DNA of 64,000 bases from Cryoendolithus antarcticus (lineage: Eukaryota > Ascomycota > Dothideomycetes > Cladosporiales > Cladosporiaceae), in NCBI GenBank assembly GCA_002077065.1, contig NAJO01000020.1:372001-436000 (forward strand), given 5' to 3'. Positions within the stretch are counted from its first letter, which is position 1. The number at the start of each line of letters is the position of its first letter. Shown here in pieces: positions 10,352 to 20,305 of this stretch. The notes under the pieces were generated by a model. That model ran no database searches. It was not told the origin of the DNA and saw only the letters and a list, made by a program, of their open reading frames with translations. The translations under genes were made by a program, and so were the position numbers.

Positions 10352-10809
10352 GATAGAAGGATCTGGTGAGGTGGGGTGAGGGCTGGAGGTCACGCTGGAA
10401 GGAATTTGCCAAAGTCATTGCTTATAATGCTGATGAAGAGGCAAGTGAGGTCGACCTTGGTCTGAACTGTACGCAGTGATGGTTCACGATGTGCATCAAT
10501 TTTTTCCCCTATGGTACACCAACTTCTTCGTTCACACTGTCACACGCTCGCCAATCGAGATTCTCATGTGAGAATCGAGCGACCTCGCATCTATCTTACA
10601 GCCCTCGCTGGCAGTAGCTACAAGCGACCGCTTCTTGCAAAGCGACCTCGCGGCGCTTCTTGGTTCGACAAAACGCACCAGGAGCGAACCGCGTCCATAG
10701 AAACATGACTCGCTATGCTCCCATAGCATAGCATAGCATATGCCTTCGCAAGCGTGCGATCGACGTGATCGAATCTGTGAAGAGTTGAGATTGTACCCTC
10801 TGTCTCTCT
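10352..10809. other. Intergenic region, CUS2 promoter / TIM54 3' end
   Basis: No gene seen. It contains a short tandem repeat of CATAG units at 10723-10740. Confidence 0.5.
10723..10740. repeat. Short tandem repeat, CATAG units
   Basis: About 3.6 perfect head-to-tail copies of the five-base unit CATAG lie downstream of the TIM54 stop. It is a microsatellite with no evident function. Confidence 0.8.
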
Positions 10810-12298
10810 TCACCCCTCTTCCTCAACCTTCACGCCTTGCTTCTTCCCCTGCGCAATCGCCTTTGCTCTCTCCTCATCCACACTAGTAAGTTCAAATCTC
10901 CTCATCCTCCCAGCCAGTCTTTCCTCAACAGTGCACTCCTCAATCCAGACAGCCTCCTCATGCGGTTCTCTGGGTTTATACGTAGTCTTCCACCAGCTCG
11001 CCTCCTCGGATAGCAGCTCCTTGGCTGCCTCTGAGCTTGAGCCCCCTTCCGTCGACACAGTAGCTTCAAATGGTCGATGAGAAGCAAGCACTGCGGCAGC
11101 AACTTGCCGGCCAACGTCATCGGCGACTCGGCGGCGGTTGAGGAAGCGGTAGACTCGTATGGGCGTATTGCGGAAGCCGAGGATGTGTGGAAAGGGGACT
11201 GAGGTTGCGGGACCGAGGATTTCGGGAATGAGAGCTGAGAGGGTGGCGGAGGGGTAGGCGTCTGCGTTGATGTAAGGTGGTGGGTGTCGGGGTTTGGGAG
11301 GCTCGTCTTTCTTCTCTTCTGCTGCCGGAGTGTCGGCCGTAGGTGATGCGTCGTCGGATGTAGCTGGTGCGGACTCCAGTGTTTCCGATAACGTAGCTAC
11401 AGGCGACTGCGTTGACTCGCTTGTCGAGCCTGATAATGATGGCGGTTTCGCCACGGCATTTGTCGCAAGTGATACTGCAGCATCACCAACGCCACCTAAT
11501 CCTGGTGTGTGTGTCCCGGGCTCTGCACCCTCTGCGCCAACTTCTCCAGGTACTACAGGCGCATCTACAGGCCCCAGCCAGCCCTCGTGCATCCCTCGCA
11601 CGTACTCTTTCCATGTATTTCTGCCCACCACGACATCCCCTCCAACACCATCGTACACTTGCGTGCCTGCCTTCTCCCGGATGCTCTCGACCGAATACTC
11701 CTCCTCCGCATCGGGCGTGCCCTCACTCCCAGCTCTCCGCCTCTTCCTGATCCTCTCCGCAGTCTTCCACCTCACATCTCCCTCCTTCCTGCCCTCCACG
11801 ACGTCCCAGTCCATCGCCGCAGCTACTAGCACTGGCTTCACGTAGAGATGGAAGTGCTCGCGTGCCGCTCTGAGACCATCTCCCGGTGGTGCTGCAAGGT
11901 AAACTGTGACTTTCCGAGCTAAGGTGTGCGAGGGCAGAGGCTCCTCGGCGATGTGCGAGACAAGCTTGCACCACTTCTCTCGCGCAAGCTTGGTCTGGTA
12001 CTTATCGTAGAACATGGCGCCAAAGAATGAGCCCGTGACGCCGAGGAAGATGGACCAATTGCGCGAAGGGAGACGGAGACGAGGCAGACCTATGACACTC
12101 TATCAGTAAGACTCTTGGAGCGTAGCGAGTCCGTGGTAGCTCACCCATCATCCTGAAAGCCTCATTCTGCTTCGGGAGAGCCTTCTTTGCTTCCCCAGCG
12201 GCAGATGAGGCTTTTGCGGCGGCATCATGTGGGCCAGTCTTGTTGATGGCTTCCTTCGCAGCGCCGCTCGCTGGCGACGTGCTCGTGGAGTCCGCCAT
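10810..12298 (-). CDS. TIM54: Mitochondrial inner-membrane translocase subunit TIM54
   Basis: Two exons, 12298-12145 and 12089-10810, giving 477 residues. Tim54 is part of the TIM22 complex that inserts carrier proteins into the mitochondrial inner membrane. Exon 2 opens with LPRLRLPSRNWSIFLGVTG, just before the single transmembrane segment and YDKYQTKLAREKWCKLV. Both are characteristic of Tim54. A long intermembrane-space-type domain follows (KVTVYLAAPPGDGLRAAREHF, VKPVLVAAAMDWDVVEGR, PHILGFRNTPIRVYRFLNRR). The middle, about residues 190-290, is Ser/Thr/Ala-rich and probably disordered. The ATG at 12298 is chosen; the intron is GTGAGC...CATAG, 55 nt. Confidence 0.88.
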
Positions 12299-12689
12299 GC
12301 CTCGGACAGTGGTACACAGATAGAATATGTACCATCAACAAAAAGTTCGAGGACCCCCCCATGCCTCACTCGGGGGAGCTCGGAGGTCGGCCCGAAATGG
12401 CGACTACATTCAAACACCGTCTTCTCTTACGGCGCTCTATCTTCCTTGACAAGACGAACCTGGGGAAGCACACTGTCGTGAATCATGTCACTGAGGCCTT
12501 TGTTACTGGGCGGCGTCTACTAGCGACATTCAAGATACGTTCACATTCGGTACGAGCGTGTTTCGAAGACCTCGAGCAGACGGTAGGTGATCTCGTTTGG
12601 CCTATTATCCTCACGTTCACTCTTGTCATCGTATGGATCTCGGCTGAGCCGGATCTTGCCCAGTTGATCGACTTTTGGCGCTCCCACTT
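12299..12689. other. Intergenic region upstream of TIM54
   Basis: No gene supported. It separates the TIM54 start from the oxidase pseudogene and holds the TIM54 promoter and the left edge of the accessory island. Confidence 0.45.
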
Positions 12690-14065
12690 GACCCCGAGAG
12701 CAGTACAGTCCTGATCATCGGCTGCGGGACGTGGGGCAGTTCGACAGCACTGTGGTTGGCAAGGAGTGGCTACAAGCATGTCACTGTGCTTGATCCGTAC
12801 CCTGTGCCTTCTCCGATATCCGCGGGCAATGATATCAACAAGATAGTATAAGGTTCTTTTCCCTTTGTCGACTGCTTTCGCTGACGAGCTGACAAGGCAC
12901 GAGGACGGTCACGCAAGCCATCAGAGTCGTACAGTGGACCCAAAGCAGAGGTCGAGTGGACGGGAAATGAAATACGTGCGGATGTTACCGAAGCGGGGAC
13001 CGAAGACCCGCTCTTCAAGGACTACTACCACGAGACTGGCTACATTATCTCAGCGAGCAGGCCCGAGACGATACAGGAGCTGTACGAGGATGAGCAGCCG
13101 ACGCCAGAGAATGGCTTCGTCGAGATCAATACTGCAGCCTAGTTCCGCAACCTAATGCCCGAGGGTGTACTGACTGGCGACTTCCCTGGCTGGGAGGGCT
13201 GGTACAAGGCGTGCGGAGCTGGCCGGGTACACGCTCGCAAAGCCTCGATTGCGGCTACCACTGAGGCTCAGCGTCTGGGCGTTAAGCTTATCACTGGCGA
13301 AATTACACGACTCATTTGCGAAGGAGGAGATGTCAAAGGCGCTGTAACAGCGGACGGCAAACCGTACCGCGCAGACCGCACGATACTCTGTGCTGGCGCT
13401 AGCGCTCCGCTGCTAATCGACATGAAAGACCATTTACGCCCGCTTGGACATTGGCTCACATCAAGATGACTCCCGAAGAAGCAGAGCTCTATAAGGATCT
13501 GCCTGTTCTCTTCAATGTCGAACGCGACTTCCTCATGGAACCCGATGCTGATAAGGACAAACTCAAGATCTGTGACGAGCATCCTGGCTACTGCAACTGG
13601 GATGCTGCATCGCTCCACAACAATTTAACATCAACGCCTTTCGCCCGCCACCAGATTATCAAAGACTCTGAGCAAGGCATTCGCCAACTTCTGCAAGAGA
13701 CCATGCCCCACCTCGCCGAGCGCCCTTTCAGCTTCGCTCGCATATGCTGGTGTGCAGACACACCAGATCGCGAATTTCTCATCTCCAAGCATCCTGACTA
13801 CCCTTCGCTGGTGCTAGGGCTAGGTGGCAGCGGACACGGGTTTATGCACATACCTGTCATCGGAAAGTACATTATGCAGTGCATGGAGGACAGACTGGAT
13901 CCTCGCATGCAGCGCACTTGGCGATGGCGACCGGGGACTGCAGTGGGCAGGGACTGGGAGGCACTATAAGGAAGATGGGGTGGGCCGAACAAGGTCAGGT
14001 TTCTTGCGGACGTGGAGAAGGGGAGTGGACCGATATCGGTGCACGGCTTTGAAGGTCAAGACTGA
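12690..14065 (+). pseudogene. Broken fructosyl-amino-acid oxidase (amadoriase) gene
   Basis: Remnant of an FAD enzyme that oxidatively releases glucosone from fructosyl amino acids. The FAD-binding start reads LIIGCGTWGSSTALWLARSG, then VTVLDPYPVPSPISAGNDIN. Later blocks include GVLTGDFPGWEGWYKACGAG, KICDEHPGYCNWD, FARICWCADTPDREFLISKH and GLGGSGHGFMHIP, all typical of amadoriases. Breaks: an in-frame TAG at 13140-13142 inside a conserved block, a frameshift at about 13443 (two bases remain between LRP and WTLAHIKM, where about two codons are expected), and an in-frame TAA at 13967-13969 before a conserved GGPNKV. A stop near 12851 may instead lie in an intron beginning GTATAAG. Base errors in the assembly are the alternative to true decay. 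Confidence 0.82.
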
Positions 14066-14313
14066 CTGCAGAATACTGTAACCTGCTGATACTATATGCG
14101 AATACCGCTGACGAATTTGGACGCCGGACCTTAATACCGCGCCTCCGGACAGCCCAGACCAACATCCGTCCACCAGTGCCACCTCTATCACCTGAATACG
14201 CGAGCTGCGAAATGCCCTATATGGGACTGGACTGGGTTTGCGTTCTCCTCCGACCTATTGCCCTCAAGGGGTCAGTGCTACTTCGGCATCACTGGCACCA
14301 CGGACACACGCTG

Positions 14314-15186
14314 TCAAGCATCCTGGGGTGCATCCCAAGCAGCAATCCGCAAAATGTCACCTGGCTTCTGATTGACGAGCTGCTCCATCGCAACCTGCTC
14401 TCGGAATTGCACATCGCGCACATCCGGCGTGTCTCGCTGCACCATTTCCTTGTACTCCACCAGCGAAACGGCCGCCGCAAGTCGACTGTTCATCGTTCCA
14501 CCTATCACTTCCATGGTCACAGCTGCTTTGGCTTGGACAAGGCTGCCGGGGTTGCTCACAGTCCTGTCGAAGTGAGCCATCACTTCTGCCGCCCAAAGTG
14601 GATGTTTCGCATCCGCGACTTTGGGAAGGGAGTCATCTGAAGTGGTAGAATCTGCCGCATGCGCAGACTTGCGCTTCTTGGGTCTGTTTCTTTTACCTTT
14701 CTTACCCACCGGTATTGCCGCTTCCTCAGCTTCTCTCTGCTTCTTGAGTAAACCCAACGCGTCCGCCAGATCTGAGCTCTCTGCGCGCACTGTCGTAGAG
14801 TCCGGCACAGCAATGTCGACCTTCCGCTTCAGTGCGACGAACTCTGCGACAAGACGCCTGTAAGACTCAGCAGGAAAGCCCGGGGCATAGAGACTGCGCA
14901 GCTGGAGCTCGCGGACTGCGAGCGCCCAACCAACATGAATTGGCTGTACAGTCTGATCGCGCTGTAGGTCCTTGATACCAGAGTCTGCGGCTGTGATGAG
15001 CAGCTCAAGGTGGCTTCGTAGCTTCTCGGCTTTGGCGAGCTTGATCTTCTTGGAGTCGCAAACATCAGGCTGAATCTTGGATTTCGACTCTGACCCGGAA
15101 GTGTGGATCGGATGTAGAAGATCAAATTGCTCAAGGATGCGTGCTGCAAATTTGGCGTTGTCGGAATTGCTGGGCTCGGCCTGCAT
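14314..15186 (-). CDS. Unrecognised protein, tandem family copy A
   Basis: 290 residues from the ATG at 15186 to TGA at 14314-14316. No family recognised. It is clearly related to the protein at 16436-17401: shared blocks are (I/V)L..FD.LHP near the N-terminus, the E-L-x-L-R-(S/T)-(L/V)-Y-A block near residues 93-101, and WAA.VM.H(F/Y)D plus FREQ(V/M)A in the C-terminal third. A basic linker at about 161-173 (KKGKRNRPKKRKS) could be a nuclear localisation signal. The N-terminal unit (about 13-118) and C-terminal unit (about 198-270) resemble each other, suggesting an internal duplication. No signal peptide or membrane segment is visible. Function unknown. Confidence 0.65.
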   Translation of the reverse strand: MQAEPSNSDNAKFAARILEQFDLLHPIHTSGSESKSKIQPDVCDSKKIKLAKAEKLRSHLELLITAADSGIKDLQRDQTVQPIHVGWALAVRELQLRSLYAPGFPAESYRRLVAEFVALKRKVDIAVPDSTTVRAESSDLADALGLLKKQREAEEAAIPVGKKGKRNRPKKRKSAHAADSTTSDDSLPKVADAKHPLWAAEVMAHFDRTVSNPGSLVQAKAAVTMEVIGGTMNSRLAAAVSLVEYKEMVQRDTPDVRDVQFREQVAMEQLVNQKPGDILRIAAWDAPQDA

Positions 15187-15630
15187 GCTGCGCGGTGTCT
15201 CTGCAGATAGATCTGTGACTCGGGCCGGCTACATCGTGACTATGTACTAGCTTGGACTTTTTGATTGCATGAGCGAAACTTCACCTGACTGCTGGTAGAT
15301 TCTGCACAAGGAGACTGGCATGCGCGTTGACGTTGAAAGACCATTCTTTGTATCTCATGTCTTACAGAGCCGGGAGACAAGCTGGACCTGTCCGTGGCAA
15401 TACGAAGGGGAAGACAAGGCTTTTGCGTACAGTCTGGCCAATACGATTGGGCGGATGACTCTGAACTCGGAAATACGAGTATGGTGAGCTGAAGGTTACA
15501 TCTCATACCTCTATCGTGTCACCCCCCTCATCTACTCTGGACACCTCTCACGTTTCTCCGATTACCACGGTCCGAAGGCTCTCGTCCTCGCGTCCTTGAT
15601 CACGGGATCCTGGATGTCGACACAATGGAA
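15187..15630. other. Spacer between family copy A and the relic copy
   Basis: No gene supported. It probably holds the promoter of copy A. Confidence 0.4.
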
Positions 15631-15900
15631 TCACAAAGTCCTGTCGGCACGCTGCCTCGACATACTTATCACGATCTCCTCTCTGAACGTAGCCAGGCTC
15701 AGGTCTGGTCGTTGGTGCATCAGGATCATCAACGTCTGCACAAGGAAGATTGCGGTACTCAGCGCTTCATCAGCATCGCCATGGGTTTTCTGATGGTCCA
15801 CGACGGCACGGGCGTGCTCGTAGCTTGCGCGAGTCGAACGGTTGCGTTGAAGGTAGCGAGAAGAGGGGCGGTCCAGGCGGCGTCGAAGATGGGTGGGCCC
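15631..15900 (-). pseudogene. Truncated, frameshifted third copy of the tandem family
   Basis: The minus strand matches only the C-terminal unit of copies A and B. In one frame, from the Trp codon at 15875-15873, it reads AWTAPLLATFNATVR against WAAEVMAHFDRTV of copy A. About ten residues on, the match continues in another frame: AVVDHQKTHGDADEALSTA...PDLSLATFREEI against copy A's AAV...AAAV...PDVRDVQFREQV. The two pieces are collinear with no gap, so a one-base indel separates them rather than an intron. The N-terminal two-thirds is absent. The spliced or plus-strand alternatives I tried gave nothing recognisable. Confidence 0.6.
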
Positions 15901-16019
15901 GGGCGGAGTGGTCCTGGACGTGAAGTGGTCGCAGCAGTAGGGCCGGAGGCAGGAGCTGATGAGGTAGGTACTGCATCTGCTTCGGGAGTAGCGAGAGCTG
16001 CCGAGCATACCGGTGTCAA

Positions 16020-16435
16020 ATCAGAGCTATTGGTGATTCAGGGTAGAGAGTGGGTGGGCTGGGGTGTATCGGTATCATCGGACTGCATTGTGGAGATAGT
16101 CTGCTAGGGATGCAGGTTTGCGTGGTAAGAACAAGGGATCGATGACATTTATAGGTCCTTCCTAAGGAGCAGTGATCATAAGTCCCACATGGCCTTTCAC
16201 TAATGTCTCCACCTCTGGCCTTTCCTGCCTCATTGTCGCAGGTTCGACTCACCTCTGGTCCGTCACCATGAAGAGAACTCAAGCTTTACCGACCACATCA
16301 TGCGAACACAACCGCGAAGAATCGAGACTGATGACCACACGATGAGAGGTTTGCTAGTGCGCCTGTAGACCGTATCGTTACACGCGCTTCTTTTCGGGAT
16401 GAGCCATCGAGATCCGACTATCCGCTCCCTAATAT
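16020..16435. other. Spacer between relic copy and copy B
   Basis: No gene supported; no repeat or tRNA seen. Confidence 0.4.
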
Positions 16436-17401
16436 TTAACCCCACTGACGACACAACCTCTCAACCGCTTTATTCCGCCCCTGACGCCACGCTTCCATAG
16501 CCCTGATCAGCGTCGCATCCGTCACACGATCACGACTCCAGGTCCACTCCTCGAACCCAGCCATCCCACCTTCAATCGTCTGCAACGCCATCTGCTCGCG
16601 GAACACATCGTTCGTGAGCCCAGGCTCGAGCTTCTTAAGAGTTGCCTTCATGTCTGCCGTCACGACGGCGTTGGCGAACGCCGTGTTATCGAGCCCACGC
16701 AGCTTCTCCATCGCCGCGCGGCCTTTGCAGCTGGGCATGATTCCTGGCCTGCCGGCGATGTGGTCGTAGTGGCGCATCACCGATGCTGCCCAGTCAGGGT
16801 TCCGGGACTGGACCACTGGCGTAGCGACGCCGAATGGAGGATCCAGTGAGTCCGAATCTTCCTGCGGCTCGTTTCTTGGTGCGGCGTCGCCTCTCGTCCT
16901 CGCGTTTGCCTTAGCTTTCTGCCTAGCAAATACCGCTTTTGATTCTAGCGCAGCCGCAAGATCAGGATGCTGTGGCTTGATGTTCTCTAACGCAGCGACA
17001 TCGCCCTTTGGGGCTCTCGTCAACACTACCGGGGCAGCGACATACTTCCTGAATGCGTCCGCACTGAAGCTTGCCGCATATACTGTCCTCAGCTCGAGCT
17101 CCAACTGAGCGAAGCAAAGTGCAACATCTTCAGCTCTGTCAGGCTGGCCAGGCGCCTTAGCAGTCGCCTGATATTGCGCATAGGTCACCTCGATATCAAG
17201 CTGGTCTTCGAATCTAGCAGCTTTGGCTAGCTGCACATCGGTAGGATCGCGATCGCTTGCTTGGGAGGACTTCCTGGCCTTTGCGGACTTTGCTCGATAC
17301 ACCGGATGTAGAGCGTCGAAGTGGTGAAGAACCTCAGCTGTAGATACAGAGACAGTGTCCGCTTCGGGCGATTGCGCAGAGACGTTTGCGAAAGAGGACA
17401 T
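16436..17401 (-). CDS. Unrecognised protein, tandem family copy B
   Basis: 321 residues from the ATG at 17401; six codons upstream are open but lack an ATG. Paralog of the protein at 14314-15186: EVLHHFDALHPVY near residue 23, LELELRTVYAASFSADAFRK near 100-119, and NPDWAASVMRHYDHI and NDVFREQMALQTI near 201-276. It carries an extra C-terminal tail of about 45 residues ending in AVERLCRQWG. N-terminal (22-127) and C-terminal (203-275) units look like two copies of one helical module joined by a charged linker. No catalytic motif, signal peptide or membrane segment seen. Function unknown. Confidence 0.65.
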   Translation of the reverse strand: MSSFANVSAQSPEADTVSVSTAEVLHHFDALHPVYRAKSAKARKSSQASDRDPTDVQLAKAARFEDQLDIEVTYAQYQATAKAPGQPDRAEDVALCFAQLELELRTVYAASFSADAFRKYVAAPVVLTRAPKGDVAALENIKPQHPDLAAALESKAVFARQKAKANARTRGDAAPRNEPQEDSDSLDPPFGVATPVVQSRNPDWAASVMRHYDHIAGRPGIMPSCKGRAAMEKLRGLDNTAFANAVVTADMKATLKKLEPGLTNDVFREQMALQTIEGGMAGFEEWTWSRDRVTDATLIRAMEAWRQGRNKAVERLCRQWG

Positions 17402-17556
17402 CTGGGGCGTTGAGAGCACAGGAGAGCGGAGACCGATGCTACAAGCGCCAGGTCAATATGTCAGAAGCACTTTTATTGAGACATCTCGTACGTCCGTGTG
17501 ATTGCTGGCATGTTTCGATCACGTCTCGGAAGATCCACTATCCAGTATGTCGAGCA

Positions 17557-19672
17557 TCATCGCAGGCAGAACCGCTCGTCCTTCGATCGATCCGCATTGT
17601 GCTCCTCGATGTACTCTCCATTCATGATGCCGTAAATATAGCATGTCCCGACAAAGACGTAGTGATCTTCACGAGGCCGTATAATACAGGGGTGTGGGCA
17701 ACGGTATAGTACGATTACTGATACCGTATTAGTTCGCAATGCGCTAGGCTTGTCCAGCCACCAGGAATCACGAACTGCACATACTGTCAGCTGGCCTAAT
17801 GCTGTAGAGACCGGAAGGACTACATCTCACCCTATATCATGCTCTATCATCGTTTGCGGCCCGAGACCAACGCGTCCGCACTCTGTACTAAAGATCCTTC
17901 GGTTATCGCAGAACAATTCTAGAGCCTTCTTGTAAGCATCCAGGCTTGAATTTGTTGGATGCATGGCGACTACTTCCGTGGAGTTCGTCTCGGACATGAG
18001 ACGTCGCCATAGCTCGGTATGTAGTTCAGTGAACTCGGGAGCTTGCAGTCGTGCTTTGTGTTTGAAGGATCAATCAGCGACTAGTGTCCTGCTGATTACC
18101 ACATCGTAAGGGTCTGTATAGCACGAGCTCCTGACGAGCTTGACGACATCCTGCAGCAACTCGGCTAATCGTTCATAGTAGTGAATTGTTTGCCATCGCT
18201 AACTATGTCTGTGGGGCGGGCAACAGCATCCGCTTTACAGCCCAGTACTCTGAGTTCTCGAGCGTGACCGCCGAGGCTTGTCAGCTCTAACGGGAATCTA
18301 TCGTCGGCACTGTAAGCATTAGGGATGGCAAAAGAGTCTATTTTGGCACCTTGATAATGCCACCTTGGCGTCCAGCTACTGAAGTAATCGTCTGGGAGTG
18401 TGACTTCCGGAGGCATAGCACTGCAAAGGATACCAAGTGTACGTGTCTGTGCGATACTCACGAGGGTACTATCCCGCAAGACTTCGTGCAGCTCCTTCGT
18501 ATAGTCTGGGCAGAGAGGATGAAGCACTGTAGCATCGGACGAGACTCGCCTGGCAAACCCAACAACGCCGTACACATGGTCTCGCGGGTCCGAGACTTCG
18601 AAGACTCGCATATGCTCCATGCAGTGTCGGAGTCCGTCCTCAGTCGTGATCTTCGAACTCTCCAAGCAATGGATGAGGCTATCGAAAATGTAGGCTTGGC
18701 GGTGCTTGAGTCGAAAAGTCTCGCCATGCCACATGAGCCACCAGCCAACCAGGACGACATCGGACCACTCCAATTCGAGGGCACCAGCATAGGCAAGACT
18801 TTGTGCTGCGAGTATGACCTCTTGCACGACCTAGGGCTTCGTCTCAGCACACATCGAGTATGCAAGATCAAGATGACCGGCCGTTGTGCACTCACCCACA
18901 GGCGTCCAAACCACGGACTGTTGTACAACAGAATTAGTAGTGCAGTCACCGATTCTGGTGACGTGTTGTTCATGCTGACCGCGGGTTGGAGTGGGTTGTT
19001 TTTGTTCGCTGTCCACGCGGCTTTCGCAACTACTGCTTGAGCATCCAGGCAAGCTTTCGCATCCAGATTGAAGCCAATGCATTCTCCAAGCCAGACCAGG
19101 GCCGCTTTCCAATTTGCTGTGGAGACCTTAATGGAAGTCCGTGCAAGGCATCTCGGTGTCTCGACAGGACCCCGATCTCAACATACTACACATCTCGATT
19201 AGTAGAGTACTTGAGTGATCAAGAGGCGTTGTGGCACAGACTTACCAGTAAACCTCATCCATTCTCGCGACCTACAAGCGTATGAGTGAGTATAGATCAG
19301 GGGCAGATCGGCATGTCTCTGTGGGCCTGCCATACGTACTTGCTCGCCCTTCTCGACAGGATCCACCTGGTTGATACAGACAGCATCAATCCACAGGGTT
19401 CGAACCGAGGCCTTTCGTCGCATACGACGTAGCGCTTGCTCGGCACTGGCCGGAACGTTGTATCGGTGACCATCGAGAAAGACCGGGGATGTGATGCCTT
19501 CGTCACCCCAAGCGTATGAGATGGCCTCGTACTGCGGGTGTCCCTCGTCATCGAATGACACGTGGGAGACACTGCATCTTACAGGCTCCAAGTCGTGGCC
19601 GGGAGCAACTCGAAGGAGTCGAATCTCGCGACGAGAGGGATCAAGGCTTTTGTATTGAAAGCGGTCGACCAT
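17557..19672 (-). pseudogene. HET-domain (heterokaryon incompatibility) gene, probably disrupted
   Basis: HET proteins trigger death or incompatibility after non-self fusion in filamentous ascomycetes. Exon 1 (19672-19340, ATG) has YEAISYAWGD and LWIDAVCINQ. Exon 2 (19271-19246) gives VARMDEVY. Exon 3 ends at 18896 with LYNSPWFGRLW. Exon 4 starts at 18830 with VVQEVILAAQ and runs through SDPRDHVYGVVGFARR. The last coding block, near 17557-17739, has the usual HET C-terminal pattern (PCIIRPREDHYVFVGTCYIYGIMNGE). Problems: no in-phase join from exon 2 to exon 3, a frame change at about 18165-18200, an in-frame TGA at 18070-18072, and no clean splice into the last block. Some of these could be introns I misread. 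Confidence 0.68.
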
Positions 19673-20305
19673 AGCTCCCGGGAAGCATGCGCTGCAGAGC
19701 AGCGTTTGGAGGGCTCGAGATAATTTTTACTCGGGGACAGAGCACCAAAACCACAATCTATAGCACTTAGACTAGGTAGGAATGATTGTCATCGAGCTCG
19801 TCGCCAAAAGCGTGAGACACAGCCTTACATTTGAGAACCAGGCATTGCAGCTTAGCTGCAGCCTGCGCCGGCCTCGCTGGGGCTGATGCACTCGCTTCTT
19901 CGCGATCTCGAACGACGTGACTGATCACAGGGTGAAGTTTTGACGTCGAGGTACGCAGATGGAGGCGGTGCTGACCGAGGGTTGCTGGCCACGGTGGTCA
20001 ATGCGCGAACTGGAGCTCGAGGTTGTGGTGTTCAAGATGGCGAGATTTCCCACCTCAGTCTTTACGTTATTGACTTACATGACTTCTAGTGAGTAGAGCC
20101 TGGGCGTGAGCTTAGATCTCGAATGCTTCACCATTGCGGCTCGAGATCCTCAGCTTCATCTGACGTCTGGCCTATTGTCCAAAGCTCAAGGTGTCTGGCC
20201 AACGGCATCACAACTCACGCGATCTTGACCGTCTGAAGTGTAATGCAACATCGACATACTGTGTAGCACTTTCGACTTTCGTGACTCGATCACAGATCTC
20301 ACGTC
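19673..20305. other. Divergent intergenic region, HET gene / dihydroorotate dehydrogenase
   Basis: No gene seen; presumably carries both promoters. It marks the right edge of the accessory island. Confidence 0.45.

Noticed and set aside
12844..12900. Stop codon just after the AGNDIN block of the oxidase, first taken as another break
   Set aside because: A GTATAAG donor begins here, so the stop may lie inside a normal intron; it is not counted as evidence for decay.
15625..16107. 160-codon plus-strand frame in the family array
   Set aside because: It is antisense to the relic copy, which aligns to copies A and B on the minus strand; the plus frame has no recognisable content.
16237..16249. 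GGTTCGACTCACC, resembling a tRNA B box
   Set aside because: No matching A box, anticodon arm or acceptor stem occurs at the right distance.
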